NCBI RefSeq assembly: GCF_029277445.1
Contig: NZ_CP119566.1
Span: forward strand, 572,501-636,500
Source of the DNA: Pararhizobium qamdonense
Lineage (GTDB): Bacteria; Pseudomonadota; Alphaproteobacteria; Rhizobiales; Rhizobiaceae
Length of the DNA: 64,000 nt
Reading direction: 5' to 3'
Positions 37,777-48,129 of this stretch are shown here, piece by piece. Numbering within the stretch: position 1 is the stretch's first letter; each line of letters opens with the position of its first letter. The notes below the pieces were generated by a model, which had not been told where the DNA came from, did no database searches, and saw only the letters and a list, made by a program, of their open reading frames with translations. Made by a program: the position numbers and the translations under genes.

Positions 37777-37854
37777 TGCGCTGTATCTCCCCTTTGTGGA
37801 TATCAAAATCCTTGCGGCTTCATAAGGCGGAAGTGAGGCGATATTCTTGCCCCA

Positions 37855-38622
37855 TCAACCCCTCCCCACATACGGCATCTGCGTCGCCATTACGGTCATC
37901 GTCAGCACGTTTGCGTCGAGCGGCAGTCCCGCCATGTAGATGACCGCGTCGGCCACCAGGTTGGCCGGGATGGTGGGTTCGGGGGCGATTTCGCCATTGG
38001 CTTGCAGGACGCCGCCGCTCATCTTTGCCGTCATGTCCGTCGAGGCATTGCCGATATCGATCTGGCCGCAGGCGATGTCGAACAGGCGGCCGTCGAGAGC
38101 GGTCGATTTGGTGAGGCCGGCGATCGCATGTTTGGTGGCCGTGTAGGGAGCCGACATCGGGCGGGGTGTGGAGGCGGAATTCGAGCCGTTGTTGATGATC
38201 CGGCCGCCGCGCGGTGTCTGCGCCTTCATCAGCTTCATCGCCTGCTGGGTACAGAGGAAGGCGCCGGTCAGGTTGGCGCTGACGATGGCGTTCCACTGTT
38301 CGAAGGTGATGTCCTCCATCGGCACGGCGGGAAGACCCATGCCGGCATTGTTGACGAGCAGGTCGAGACGGCCGAAATCCCGGCGGATGGTGGAAAACAA
38401 TGCGGAGACCGCCTGCGGATCGCCGACATCGGCGGCAAAGGCGTGTGCCGCGCCGCCCGTCTCAGCGGACAGTTGGTTTGCCGCCCTTTGCAGAACATCA
38501 GGGCGGCGTCCGGAAATGACGACCGTATAGGCGTTTTTCAGCAGCGCGAGAGCAATGACGCGGCCGATCCCGGTGCCGCCGCCCGTGACCAGGGCAATCT
38601 TGGATACACTCGCTTCAGCCAT
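37855..38622 (-). CDS. Short-chain dehydrogenase/reductase
   Basis: A 255-residue classical SDR. NAD(P) motif [18 protein letters not shown] (about 10-27), [10 protein letters not shown], and the catalytic Ser/Tyr/Lys: [24 protein letters not shown]. The substrate is not predictable. ATG 38622 gives [15 protein letters not shown]. It lies 145 bases upstream of... on the same strand as galM, but the genes are well separated and need not be co-transcribed. Confidence 0.9.
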   Translation of the reverse strand: MAEASVSKIALVTGGGTGIGRVIALALLKNAYTVVISGRRPDVLQRAANQLSAETGGAAHAFAADVGDPQAVSALFSTIRRDFGRLDLLVNNAGMGLPAVPMEDITFEQWNAIVSANLTGAFLCTQQAMKLMKAQTPRGGRIINNGSNSASTPRPMSAPYTATKHAIAGLTKSTALDGRLFDIACGQIDIGNASTDMTAKMSGGVLQANGEIAPEPTIPANLVADAVIYMAGLPLDANVLTMTVMATQMPYVGRG

Positions 38623-38766
38623 GGCCACGTCCTTCTCCTGCCGCATCATCGGCAGGGACATCAAAACCGGTTTTGCCGCAAAAGCCCAGTGGGTTGGTGT
38701 TGCATATCGCAGCGTGATGCTGGGACGTGTTGTGCAAGCCTGGACGAAGGGGGCCGGGAGAGCCAA

Positions 38767-39783
38767 TCAGGTCCAGGTAAAGACGTAGTCTGTTTCCTGC
38801 CGCAATGTTTCGCCTGGCCGCAGGATGGCTTCTGGAAAATTGGCGTGATTGACCGCATCCGGCCAGATCTGGGTTTCCAGGCAGAAACCGGCGAAGGGGC
38901 CGTACTGGCGGCCTTCGAGGCCGGGCACGGGAATGTTCATCTTGAAGCCGGTGTAGAATTGCACGCCGGGCTCCGTGGTGCGGACTTCCAGCGAAATGCC
39001 GGAATTGATGCTGCGGACCAGAGCGACCGGCTGTTTTGGACCGCGCCTCTCGGCCAGGCAGAAATTATGGTCATAGCCGATTTTTTCGCCGTCCAGCTGG
39101 CGGCGAAGCGGGGTCATGGCGCGCAGGTCGAAGGCGGTGTTTTCAACGGCGCGGATTTCGCCGGTCGGAACCTGCAGATCGTTGGTCGGAAGATAGCTGT
39201 TGGCGGCGATCATCGCGTCATGACTGAGCGCATCGGCGGTGCCGTCGAGGTTGAAATAGCTGTGCTGGCAAACATTGCAGATCGTTGCCCGGTCGGTCGT
39301 GCTCTCGTAGAGAACATTGAGCACGCCGCCATCGCTGACTGTATAGGTGCAGGTGATGGTGCAGTTGCCGGGGTAGCCGGCGCGGCCATCAGGATCGGTG
39401 ATCTCAAGCACGACGCGGTCCTGCGCCGTCTCGACCAGTCTCCACAGGCGCTTGGCAATACCGTCGCTGCCGCCGTGCAGGTGTGTCACGCCTTTTTCGT
39501 TGCATTCCAGCTGATAGGAAACGCCGTCGATGTCAAAGTGTCCGCCGCCGATCCGGTTGGCGTTGCGGCCGGGTGTCGCGCCAAAATAGGGAGAATGGGC
39601 GAGATAATCGGAAAAATTCTCAAAGCCGAGCACCAAAGGCGCGGCGTGGCCGTTCAGGCGCAGGTCCTGGATGACTGCGCCCCAGGTGAGGATATGCGCG
39701 GTCAGTCCACCGCCCTTGATCACGATGCGATGCACGGGCTCGCCGGATGGCATATGGCCGAACACTTCAGTCTCTGTCTGCAC
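38767..39783 (-). CDS. galM: Aldose 1-epimerase (galactose mutarotase)
   Basis: Interconverts alpha and beta anomers of aldoses. The 338 residues contain LTWGAVIQDLRLNGH, YFGATPGRNANRIGGGHF, and the active histidines in LHGGSDG and CQHSYFNLDG, with the catalytic Glu near EPGVQFYTGF. GTG at 39783 was chosen because GGAGG is placed correctly before it; an ATG at 39804 would put that ribosome site inside the gene. Both give a normal GalM N-terminus. Confidence 0.92.
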   Translation of the reverse strand: MQTETEVFGHMPSGEPVHRIVIKGGGLTAHILTWGAVIQDLRLNGHAAPLVLGFENFSDYLAHSPYFGATPGRNANRIGGGHFDIDGVSYQLECNEKGVTHLHGGSDGIAKRLWRLVETAQDRVVLEITDPDGRAGYPGNCTITCTYTVSDGGVLNVLYESTTDRATICNVCQHSYFNLDGTADALSHDAMIAANSYLPTNDLQVPTGEIRAVENTAFDLRAMTPLRRQLDGEKIGYDHNFCLAERRGPKQPVALVRSINSGISLEVRTTEPGVQFYTGFKMNIPVPGLEGRQYGPFAGFCLETQIWPDAVNHANFPEAILRPGETLRQETDYVFTWT

Positions 39784-39924
39784 GGATTTTCTTCCTCCAC
39801 TCATCCGGCCGCAAACTGCGTCATTTCGCCGATGGCGGCAACCGAAAAGTCATACAAATTACGCCGATCCGCCGGCCTTTTCCGTTCCAGCGCATCGCGT
39901 GGCCGTGACCACAGCAGATTCGTT

Positions 39925-40377
39925 TCAAAACGTCTTCTGATAGATGATGAAGGGCGTCTTTTCGGCGATCCGGTCATAGAGCTTGCGGGCATTTCCATTG
40001 AAATCCTGGGTCATCCAGTAGACTTCATCCGCTTTTTGCGCGTTGGCTTTCGCATAGACAGCCTCGATCAGCGCCCGGCCGATCCCCTGTCCGCGCACAT
40101 CCGGATCGGCAAACAGGTCCTGCAGGTAGCAGATGGAATTCTCGTGCCAGCACGATCTGTGAAAGAGATAATGCGCAAGGCCGACCGGCCTGCCATCGAG
40201 AACGGCCAGAAATCCCGCATATTCATGGGCCGCACCCGTCAGCAGCCGTGAAAAGGTGAGAACGTAGATCTCCTCCGGCAGGCTGGTTTCGTAAAAGGCG
40301 AGATAGGCCTTCCACAGGCGGCGCCAATCCTGTTCGTCGCCGGGTTCGATGGGGCGGATGATGAGATCTGCGGTCAG
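39925..40377 (-). CDS. GNAT acetyltransferase, probable CTG start overlapping metA stop
   Basis: A 150-residue GNAT domain. The frame begins [20 protein letters not shown], runs through [20 protein letters not shown] (acetyl-CoA site) and [19 protein letters not shown], and ends IIYQKTF, a full normal domain. No ATG, GTG or TTG lies near the correct position. The frame meets the metA stop as CTGA, so CTG at 40377 is the likely start, coupled to metA. Because of this it is easily missed. The substrate is unknown. Confidence 0.8.
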   Translation of the reverse strand: MTADLIIRPIEPGDEQDWRRLWKAYLAFYETSLPEEIYVLTFSRLLTGAAHEYAGFLAVLDGRPVGLAHYLFHRSCWHENSICYLQDLFADPDVRGQGIGRALIEAVYAKANAQKADEVYWMTQDFNGNARKLYDRIAEKTPFIIYQKTF

Positions 40378-41300
40378 CGTCTGTCCTTCCCGATATCGGC
40401 GAGATCAAAGGATGTCGTCTGATAGATATCGTTGATCCAGTTGCCGAACAACAGGTGGGCGTGGCTGCGCCAGCGGTTCTGCGGCGTCAGCGTCGGATCA
40501 TTATGGGGAAAATGGTTGTGCGGCATCTTGATCGGCACGCCGGCATCGACGTCGCGGAAATATTCGTCCGAGAGCGAGGTCGAATCATATTCGACATGGT
40601 TGAAGACATAGAGCCGGTTGCCAGCCTTTTCGTGTACGAAGCAGACGCCCATTTCCTCCGATTCCATCAGGATTTCCAGCGCCGGATTTTTCTCGATATC
40701 GGCGCGGCGCACCTCGGTCCAGCGCGAGACGGGGATCTGGAAATCATCCGAGAAGCCACTGAGATAAGGCGAGGACGGGTTGAGATTGTGGTGGCGATAG
40801 ACGCCGAAAGCCTTTTCCTTCAGCGTATATTTCGGCACGCCATGGAAATGGTAGATCGCCGCCATCGCGCCCCAGCAGATGTTGAGCGTCGAATGGACAT
40901 TGGTATGGGTCCAGTCGAGGATGTCGCTCATCTCGTTCCAATAGGTGACGTCCTCATAATCCAGCGTCTCGACCGGGGCGCCGGTGATGATCAGGCCGTC
41001 GAACGTGCGGTGCCTCACCTCGTCCCAGGTCTGGTAAAAGGCAAGCAGATGTTCCTCCGGCGTGTTCTTGGGCTTGTGGCCGCCGAGCCTGATCAGCGAG
41101 AACTCGACCTGCAGCGGCGAGGCGCCGACAAGGCGCGCCATCTGCACTTCGGTCTTGATCTTGTTGGGCATGAGATTGAGCAGGCCGATCTGCAGCGGCC
41201 GGATATCCTGACGGATCGCCGCAGTTTCGGTCATCACCCGCACCCCCTCTTTGACGAGGGTCTCATAGGCGGGCAGCGTATCGGGAATCTTGATCGGCAT
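40374..41300 (-). CDS. metA: Homoserine O-acyltransferase MetA (predicted acetyl-CoA type)
   Basis: First step of methionine synthesis from homoserine. The 308 residues carry catalytic Cys142 (NICWGAMAA), His235 and Glu237 (FNHVEYD). Residue 111 is Glu ([11 protein letters not shown]), where E. coli succinyltransferase has Gly; from studies of this family Glu111 predicts acetyl-CoA use, so this is likely a metAA acetyltransferase. ATG 41300 gives the usual [13 protein letters not shown] 41309 is also in frame. A SAM-II riboswitch and terminator lie upstream. Confidence 0.95.
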   Translation of the reverse strand: MPIKIPDTLPAYETLVKEGVRVMTETAAIRQDIRPLQIGLLNLMPNKIKTEVQMARLVGASPLQVEFSLIRLGGHKPKNTPEEHLLAFYQTWDEVRHRTFDGLIITGAPVETLDYEDVTYWNEMSDILDWTHTNVHSTLNICWGAMAAIYHFHGVPKYTLKEKAFGVYRHHNLNPSSPYLSGFSDDFQIPVSRWTEVRRADIEKNPALEILMESEEMGVCFVHEKAGNRLYVFNHVEYDSTSLSDEYFRDVDAGVPIKMPHNHFPHNDPTLTPQNRWRSHAHLLFGNWINDIYQTTSFDLADIGKDRR

Positions 41301-41337
41301 GGACAACACTCGGATCTACGAACTCGCGGGGCCGGCA

Positions 41338-41370
41338 TAAAAAAACCGGCAACGACAGAATCGCTACCGG
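41338..41370 (-). terminator. Rho-independent terminator in the metA leader
   Basis: On the reverse strand, CCGGTAGCGA and TCGTTGCCGG pair over 10 bases (with G-U pairs) around TTCTG and are followed by TTTTTTT. It sits between the SAM-II riboswitch and the metA start, suggesting control by transcription termination. Confidence 0.8.
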
Positions 41371-41394
41371 GCCCGCTTGCTTGCGCTCGCACGG

Positions 41395-41450
41395 CCCTTT
41401 AGCGACTTATTTAACGTGGCTGCAAGCCGGCCGGCCAAATCACCACGAGC
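41395..41450 (-). promoter_or_regulatory. SAM-II riboswitch
   Basis: The reverse strand reads GCTCGTGGTGATTTGG, then GGCTTGCAGCCACGTTAAA and GCTAAAGGG, matching the conserved core of the SAM-II (metA) riboswitch known from alphaproteobacteria. S-adenosylmethionine binding should reduce metA expression. Confidence 0.93.
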
Positions 41451-41599
41451 TTCCTAAATAGCGCCTGTGCGGCTGCGAATCAATATGCAGTGCCTCTGCG
41501 GCAGGTGCGCCGCGCGCTTTTTCACGCTGTTGTGTCCGGCGTTTTTGAAACTTGGCCGCTCTTTCATCCGTAACCCTCACGATTACAGGAGGATGCGCG

Positions 41600-42031
41600 A
41601 TGCCCAGTCTTGCCTATCAGATCAGCCCGGCCGATTTCCGCCAGCGGCGCCTGTTGCAGGCGACCATCGCCATACTTGCGATGCTGCCGGTGTTTGCAGG
41701 ACTGGGCGGCTTGGTGATGGGACCGGCATTTCTCGGGGAAAAGATGCCGCCTGTGGATCTCAGCAGCCATGTGCGGTTCCTCTCCGGGCTTTTCTTCGCC
41801 TTTGGAATTGCCTGGTACAGCTGCATTCCCGCAATCGAGACGAAAGCGGCGCGGATCCGGCTTCTGGCGATCCTGACTTTTGCCGGCGGGCTGGCGCGGC
41901 TCGTATCGCTGATTGCAGATGGCGTGCCTTCGGCGGGGCATCTTTTGGGGCTCGGCATGGAGCTTGTGGTCGTGCCCTGCCTGGTCTTCTGGCACGGCCG
42001 CGTTTCGGCCTTGAGCCAGGGCCGGGGCTGA
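41600..42031 (+). CDS. Small membrane protein, DUF4345-like
   Basis: A 143-residue protein with four hydrophobic segments and the DUF4345 pattern: HVRFLSGLFFAFGIAWYSC (second helix), ARIRLLAILTFAGGLARLVS and the last helix LLGLGMELVVVPCLVFWHGR. The function of the family is unknown. The ATG at 41600 follows AGGAGG. It is divergent from metA and convergent with a diguanylate cyclase. Confidence 0.8.
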   Translation: MPSLAYQISPADFRQRRLLQATIAILAMLPVFAGLGGLVMGPAFLGEKMPPVDLSSHVRFLSGLFFAFGIAWYSCIPAIETKAARIRLLAILTFAGGLARLVSLIADGVPSAGHLLGLGMELVVVPCLVFWHGRVSALSQGRG

Positions 42032-42176
42032 AAAGGTCGCGCGGCGTCCTTCATCTGAAACGGGTGGAGGCGATTGCCGCAAGCGGCGGGTGGGGCGGTC
42101 CTAGGCGTGGCTGGGAGGGCCGTCTCACCCTTTGCCGCATGGTAGAGCTTTCCCAATTCGTTCCTTTTACGTCCGA

Positions 42177-43367
42177 TCATGCGCGGGCCGGGGCTGCACC
42201 GGGCAGATCGCCTGATGGCGAAGCGTGGGCGGAGACGCGGTTGCGGCCGGAATTCTTGGCCTCATAGAGGGCGGTATCGGCTTCCTCCATCAGGTTCGCA
42301 TGGGTTTTGTCCCGCTCGCTGCTGCGATAGGCAAGGCCGATGCTGATCGTCACCGGGCGGCGGATCTGGCGCGGATGTGCATCGATGAGCGCCTGGACAT
42401 TGCCGCGGACCCGCTCGGCCACGGCGATCGCTTCGTCCTGCGAGAGATCGCTGAGGATGACGGCGAATTCCTCGCCGCCGAGGCGGGCGGCAAGGTCCTT
42501 TCCGGGCCGGATGGCGTTTTGCAGGGCGCCCGCCACCAGCACCAGGCAGATATCACCATCGACATGGCCGAAGCTGTCATTATAGGATTTGAAATGGTCG
42601 ATATCGGCGATCAAAAGTGCCGTGCGGCCGGCATTGGTGCGGATGAAATTCATCAATTGGCGGCGGTTGGCCATGCCCGTCAGCGGATCGGTCAGCGCTT
42701 CGACGGAGAGCTGCCGGTTGGCCCGCTCCAGGGCGGCGCCGCGTTCGGCCAGATCCTCCGCGAGCTGTTTGTTTTCCAGCGATAGATGCAGGGCGAGCGT
42801 CAGCTGCGATCCCACGGCCCGCGCCATCACCACCAGGGCAAGGCACAGAAGGGCTGCGGCGATCGCGAGCAGGCCACCGAATTCGACATCGCTGGCGGCA
42901 AGCGTGATGGTGAAAGTCGCCAGGATCGGCACCTGGAAAAGAAAGTGAGCCGGCTCATAGACGACATTGGGAAAGGTGCAGGTGATCGCGCCCATGACCA
43001 CGCAGCAGATCACCAGCGTCTGGCTGTGGTCGCCGATGCTGAGCATCCAGGCGCCGCCGATGCCCCAGGCCAAACCGGAGATGAGGAAAATAGCTTTGCT
43101 GATATGCGACCACGCGACCGGCCCCCAGCCTTTGGGATGGCCGCTTCGACGGGCCATGGCGCCGACGGCATAGGCGGCAGCCGGGGCGCAGATGCAGAAA
43201 AACCAGATCAACAGCCCTGTTTTCGCCTGCGGCGACCAATAGGCTGATATCGCGATCAAGCCGCCGAAGATGGTCAGCACCGATGCCGGTGCAGCCTTGT
43301 AAAGCGCGTCCATCTGCAGCGCGAGCACATCCGTCCCGCTTTGAAACCGATGTATGGCTTTGGCCAT
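42177..43367 (-). CDS. Membrane diguanylate cyclase (GGDEF)
   Basis: The protein (396 residues from ATG 43367) has six hydrophobic helices in the first 200 residues, a short coiled segment, and a C-terminal GGDEF domain (LTDPLTGMANRRQLMNFIR; LIADIDHFKSYNDSFGHVDG; ARLGGEEFAVIL). The active site is intact. The inhibitory RxxD is altered: five residues before GGEEF lies RPGKD, an inserted residue that breaks the spacing, so product inhibition may be lost. No known sensor domain is recognised in the membrane part. Confidence 0.9.
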   Translation of the reverse strand: MAKAIHRFQSGTDVLALQMDALYKAAPASVLTIFGGLIAISAYWSPQAKTGLLIWFFCICAPAAAYAVGAMARRSGHPKGWGPVAWSHISKAIFLISGLAWGIGGAWMLSIGDHSQTLVICCVVMGAITCTFPNVVYEPAHFLFQVPILATFTITLAASDVEFGGLLAIAAALLCLALVVMARAVGSQLTLALHLSLENKQLAEDLAERGAALERANRQLSVEALTDPLTGMANRRQLMNFIRTNAGRTALLIADIDHFKSYNDSFGHVDGDICLVLVAGALQNAIRPGKDLAARLGGEEFAVILSDLSQDEAIAVAERVRGNVQALIDAHPRQIRRPVTISIGLAYRSSERDKTHANLMEEADTALYEAKNSGRNRVSAHASPSGDLPGAAPARA

Positions 43368-44073
43368 CCCGTTCCCCTTTTGTGCGGCACTATAGCTGGC
43401 GTCTCCTAAGATTTCATCTCCCGTATATTCGGGTGGCAGCTCTGATTGCGGCCATGGCGCGGCCTTCACGCGGCGCGGTTTTCGCCCGTGGTTTGTCTCA
43501 TCTGCAATGTCTGCCGGCTTTTAAGTACGGCAGGGTCGGCCGGGGCACATCGGGTGCCTCAGAGAGTTTAGTGTAGGCGACACACGATGTGCCCCGTTTC
43601 GGTGTCTTTTGCCGCGCTTCTCAGGTTCTTCTGCGCCTCCCGTTTGACCGAGAGGCCTCCAATGCCCCAGCCCGGCCGCTTATCCGCCAGGCTTTTCAAT
43701 GTGGCGGGGTTTCGCCCTGGGCTGTCATAAGACGGCGTGACGAACCCGGCACGCCCGGTTCATTGGCGAACCGGAGGAGAACCACCTTTCACGCAGCCCC
43801 GGGGATCTTGCGCGCGTTCCGCAAAACCGTCCGGGCACCGGCCCCACCTCGCCGGCAACGCAAACCGGTGTATCCGTGATGGGACGAAGTGAGTATGGCA
43901 CGGGTTTTGGGGAGCGGGGATTTTGGGGATGAAATTTTTTTGGTTGGGAGATCAGCCGAAGCGGATTTCGAGAACACATTTACAAATAGAAACTCCACCT
44001 TTTCGGGAGGAAATAAAAACCCTAGGTGTTAAGGCGAGAATCGTATTACTCAACCTATGGGAACGGGTTCACT
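43368..44073. other. Gene-free, palindrome-rich gap next to the accessory cassette
   Basis: About 700 bases hold no convincing gene. Two open frames, 43589-43879 forward and 43725-43979 reverse, overlap each other and look like chance or structure-driven frames. Several stems occur, such as CCGCCA/TGGCGG near 43690 and CAGCCC/GGGCTG around it. From about 43920 the DNA becomes AT-rich and leads into the cassette. Confidence 0.6.
43541..43596. repeat. 16-bp inverted repeat with a 24-base loop
   Basis: CGGGGCACATCGGGTG (43541-43556) and CACACGATGTGCCCCG (43581-43596) pair over 15 of 16 positions. No T-run follows on either strand, so it does not look like a simple terminator. It could be a structured RNA stem or a protein site. 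Confidence 0.85.
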
Positions 44074-44475
44074 ATGCGGAAGCTATACGAGCTGCTTAAA
44101 ATCGTGATTGGCGTTGTCGTCGGCGCGGGTCTTGTGGTATTTCTCAATGTAAATCTCCACCTATTTAACAGCGGAGCTGCGGTACAGACGATTGGCATGA
44201 GCTATGCCGACCTAGCCGCAATCAACTTGACCGTGGCCACAGTGGTATTAGGCGCTGTAGCTTTAATCGTCGGGGTTGTTGCCATATTCGGTTTCCAGAT
44301 CATCCGCGCGGAGTCCGTGTCAAACGCGGAAAAGCGCGTCTTGGAAGAGATGCCGGAGATACTGAAACGCGAGCTCGGGCGGATGGAAAAAAACGGCCAA
44401 CTCACCAGCGCGTTGGAACGAGCGCTGTACTCTGGTGGCTCGGAGGAGGATGATGGAGGAAAATCAGCCTCCTAA
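44074..44475 (+). CDS. Small two-helix membrane protein, cassette gene 1
   Basis: A 133-residue protein with no recognised family. Two hydrophobic segments (about 8-26 and 50-77) flank a short periplasmic loop. The remaining 56 residues are charged and probably helical (SNAEKRVLEEMPEILKREL), ending in an acidic Ser/Gly tail. This plan resembles membrane anchors of small defence or signalling modules, but no function is assigned. ATG 44074 was chosen; GTG 44026 is in frame but its ribosome site is 15 bases away. The ImmA/IrrE gene starts 24 bases after the stop. Confidence 0.65.
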   Translation: MRKLYELLKIVIGVVVGAGLVVFLNVNLHLFNSGAAVQTIGMSYADLAAINLTVATVVLGAVALIVGVVAIFGFQIIRAESVSNAEKRVLEEMPEILKRELGRMEKNGQLTSALERALYSGGSEEDDGGKSAS

Positions 44476-44499
44476 ATAAAGAAAGTAAGGGGTCACAAA

Positions 44500-45003
44500 A
44501 TGACAGCGGTAACAAAAGAGTGGCAAAAAATTAAACAGGCAGATCGGGAAACCGTGGCGAAGCATCTGAATGAGCTGCCGGTAAAGCTTGGGGCCCTAGC
44601 AAAAGACTTAGGGATAGATGTAAAGCTTTCGTCTCTCCCGCTTAACGTTTCAGGGCAAATTGCAAAAACGCCGACTGGATTTGAGATTAAAATCAATAGG
44701 CATGAAAGCCGCCAACGTCAACGCTTTACACTAGCGCACGAGATTGCTCATTTCCTCATCCACCGGGACGTCATAGAGCGGATGGGTGGGACACTTACGG
44801 ACAGCGTGCTTTACAGGTCCGGCGCGTCTGAAAGTATTGAATACGAGGCAAACCGCCTAGCGTCCCAGATTGTCATGCCCGAGCATGCCTTGAGAGCGGC
44901 ATATTCGAGATTTGGCGAAAACATTAGTGAGAGCGCGGTTGAACTCTTGGCAGAAGAGTTTGGGGTGTCGAAAGCCGCAATGGAAATTCGCATGGCAGCT
45001 TAG
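44500..45003 (+). CDS. ImmA/IrrE-family metallopeptidase, cassette gene 2
   Basis: A 167-residue zinc peptidase of the ImmA/IrrE type, predicted to cleave a regulatory protein. The zinc motif HEIAH is at 80-84 (FTLAHEIAHFLIH), followed by the third-ligand region IEYEANRLASQIVMP (Glu114/Glu116). The N-terminus is a short helical region rather than an XRE DNA-binding domain, so the target repressor or substrate is unknown. It lies 24 bases after gene 1 and 23 bases before the beta-family gene, and is probably co-transcribed with both. Lower GC than neighbours. Confidence 0.88.
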   Translation: MTAVTKEWQKIKQADRETVAKHLNELPVKLGALAKDLGIDVKLSSLPLNVSGQIAKTPTGFEIKINRHESRQRQRFTLAHEIAHFLIHRDVIERMGGTLTDSVLYRSGASESIEYEANRLASQIVMPEHALRAAYSRFGENISESAVELLAEEFGVSKAAMEIRMAA

Positions 45004-45026
45004 CGGTTAAAGGGTGATGATGGGCG

Positions 45027-46109
45027 ATGGCAGTTGAAGTGTCTAATCTGAATTATGTCCCAACGCTCGCGGTGCGATCGAGCGAAATGAACGGCTTAGA
45101 GAGGCTGCCTTCGGCTTCGAAAGATCGACTTCAGCCAAACTTCCTACTGGCCCCATGGCCCAACGCCACCGAGTTAATGCGGTCTATCGATCGCATTAAC
45201 AAGGCATTTCCAGCACGTTCCTTCTTCTTGGATATCGATCGAGACTATCAAATCACGAACATCGAGGTTTTGAGCCAGCAGCAATGGCTTGAGCTTCAGG
45301 ACCCTGCAAATTGTTTTGCGAACTGGGTGCGATTCATCGAAACCGTACCGAACGCCAGCCCTTGCTTGCAGATCACAGGTTTGAGCCGCGCAGAGATTGT
45401 GAACCAAATTATAGCTTTCCAAGAAATGGGGAGGACATATGCTCTCCGAATTGAACTTCAGAGGTTTCCTTCAAATCTCAGCGAAGCTATAGCGGCCCTC
45501 AATGAGGTTGGTTCCGCCGATTACGTGGTAATCGTCGATGGCGGCTGGATCGCTGATACGCAGCCCTCTCGCCTGCGTATTGCTAATCTTATTACAACAC
45601 AGCTTAGCGGTGTTGATGCCCAGATCCCATTTGTTGTCTCCTATACAACCATTCCAAAGGGGTTCGCTGAGGTCGAGGGAGCTGACTTCACGGCCTTCGA
45701 CAATCGTGAATTTCTCGCGGAACTCGGTCATCTTACGAACCGGCAGCGCATTACCTACGGTGACTGGGGCAGCACCAGGCCCCGTGAACATGGCATGGCG
45801 AGCCGTCCAAAACCTCGTATCGATCTTGCATTGCGTAGTGGGTGGCTATCTGCCCGAAACAAGTCTGAAGACTGGGATTTTGATGATGCTGCGCAAGTGG
45901 TGATGAATTCTCAGCAGTGGGAGCAGGTAGCTGGTCTAGGGGTTTGGGGCGAATTTATGATTCGCCAAACAGCTATCAGCCCGTCGTTAGGAATAAACTC
46001 TCCGCAAAAGAACGTTTCGGTCAGGGTGAATTTGCATCTGCATATTCAGGGATTCTACAACGATGGCGATATTCGAGGTATTAACCTTGACGAACAGTGG
46101 GAAGACTAA
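45027..46109 (+). CDS. Beta-family protein, cassette gene 3
   Basis: A 360-residue protein. The opening YVPTLAVRSSEMNGLERL (10-27), a central strand YVVIVDGGW (166-174) and the late motif YGDWGSTRPRE (244-254) followed by PKPRIDLAL (262-269) match what I recall of the beta protein family (Pfam Beta_protein), found in phages and bacterial accessory islands. The TIM-barrel-like alternation of strands and helices is an inference. The biochemical role of the family is not established. Coding sequence is clearly AT-richer than flanking core genes, consistent with transfer. Confidence 0.75.
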   Translation: MAVEVSNLNYVPTLAVRSSEMNGLERLPSASKDRLQPNFLLAPWPNATELMRSIDRINKAFPARSFFLDIDRDYQITNIEVLSQQQWLELQDPANCFANWVRFIETVPNASPCLQITGLSRAEIVNQIIAFQEMGRTYALRIELQRFPSNLSEAIAALNEVGSADYVVIVDGGWIADTQPSRLRIANLITTQLSGVDAQIPFVVSYTTIPKGFAEVEGADFTAFDNREFLAELGHLTNRQRITYGDWGSTRPREHGMASRPKPRIDLALRSGWLSARNKSEDWDFDDAAQVVMNSQQWEQVAGLGVWGEFMIRQTAISPSLGINSPQKNVSVRVNLHLHIQGFYNDGDIRGINLDEQWED

Positions 46110-46300
46110 TGTGTCTCCTGCGAGCGAATTTTTGTGAACGGTAAAACGCTGCTCTGAGACGATGCTGGAAAATGGCCACAATGTTTGTTTCTCCGCTCTC
46201 ATCGCATGCAACTCCAGCAAGAGACTTTTAGCCCTAAGATTATCACCGTCTTAAGTGCCCGTCTTCTACCGCCACAAAGCGGTCTCCGTTATCGCAAAGC

Positions 46301-48127
<1,827 letters not shown>

Positions 48128-48129
48128 GG

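Noticed and set aside
38002..40251. Forward open frame of about 749 codons
   Set aside because: Antisense to the SDR, galM and the CTG-start GNAT; no recognisable domain.
43597..43900. Possible tmRNA, 6S RNA or RNase P RNA in the structured gap
   Set aside because: No tag-peptide reading frame, no tRNA-like T arm, and no P RNA core (GGAAAGTCCGG) were found on either strand.
43589..43979. Two overlapping small frames in the gap left of the cassette
   Set aside because: They lie on opposite strands over the same palindromic DNA, lack ribosome sites and show no family features.
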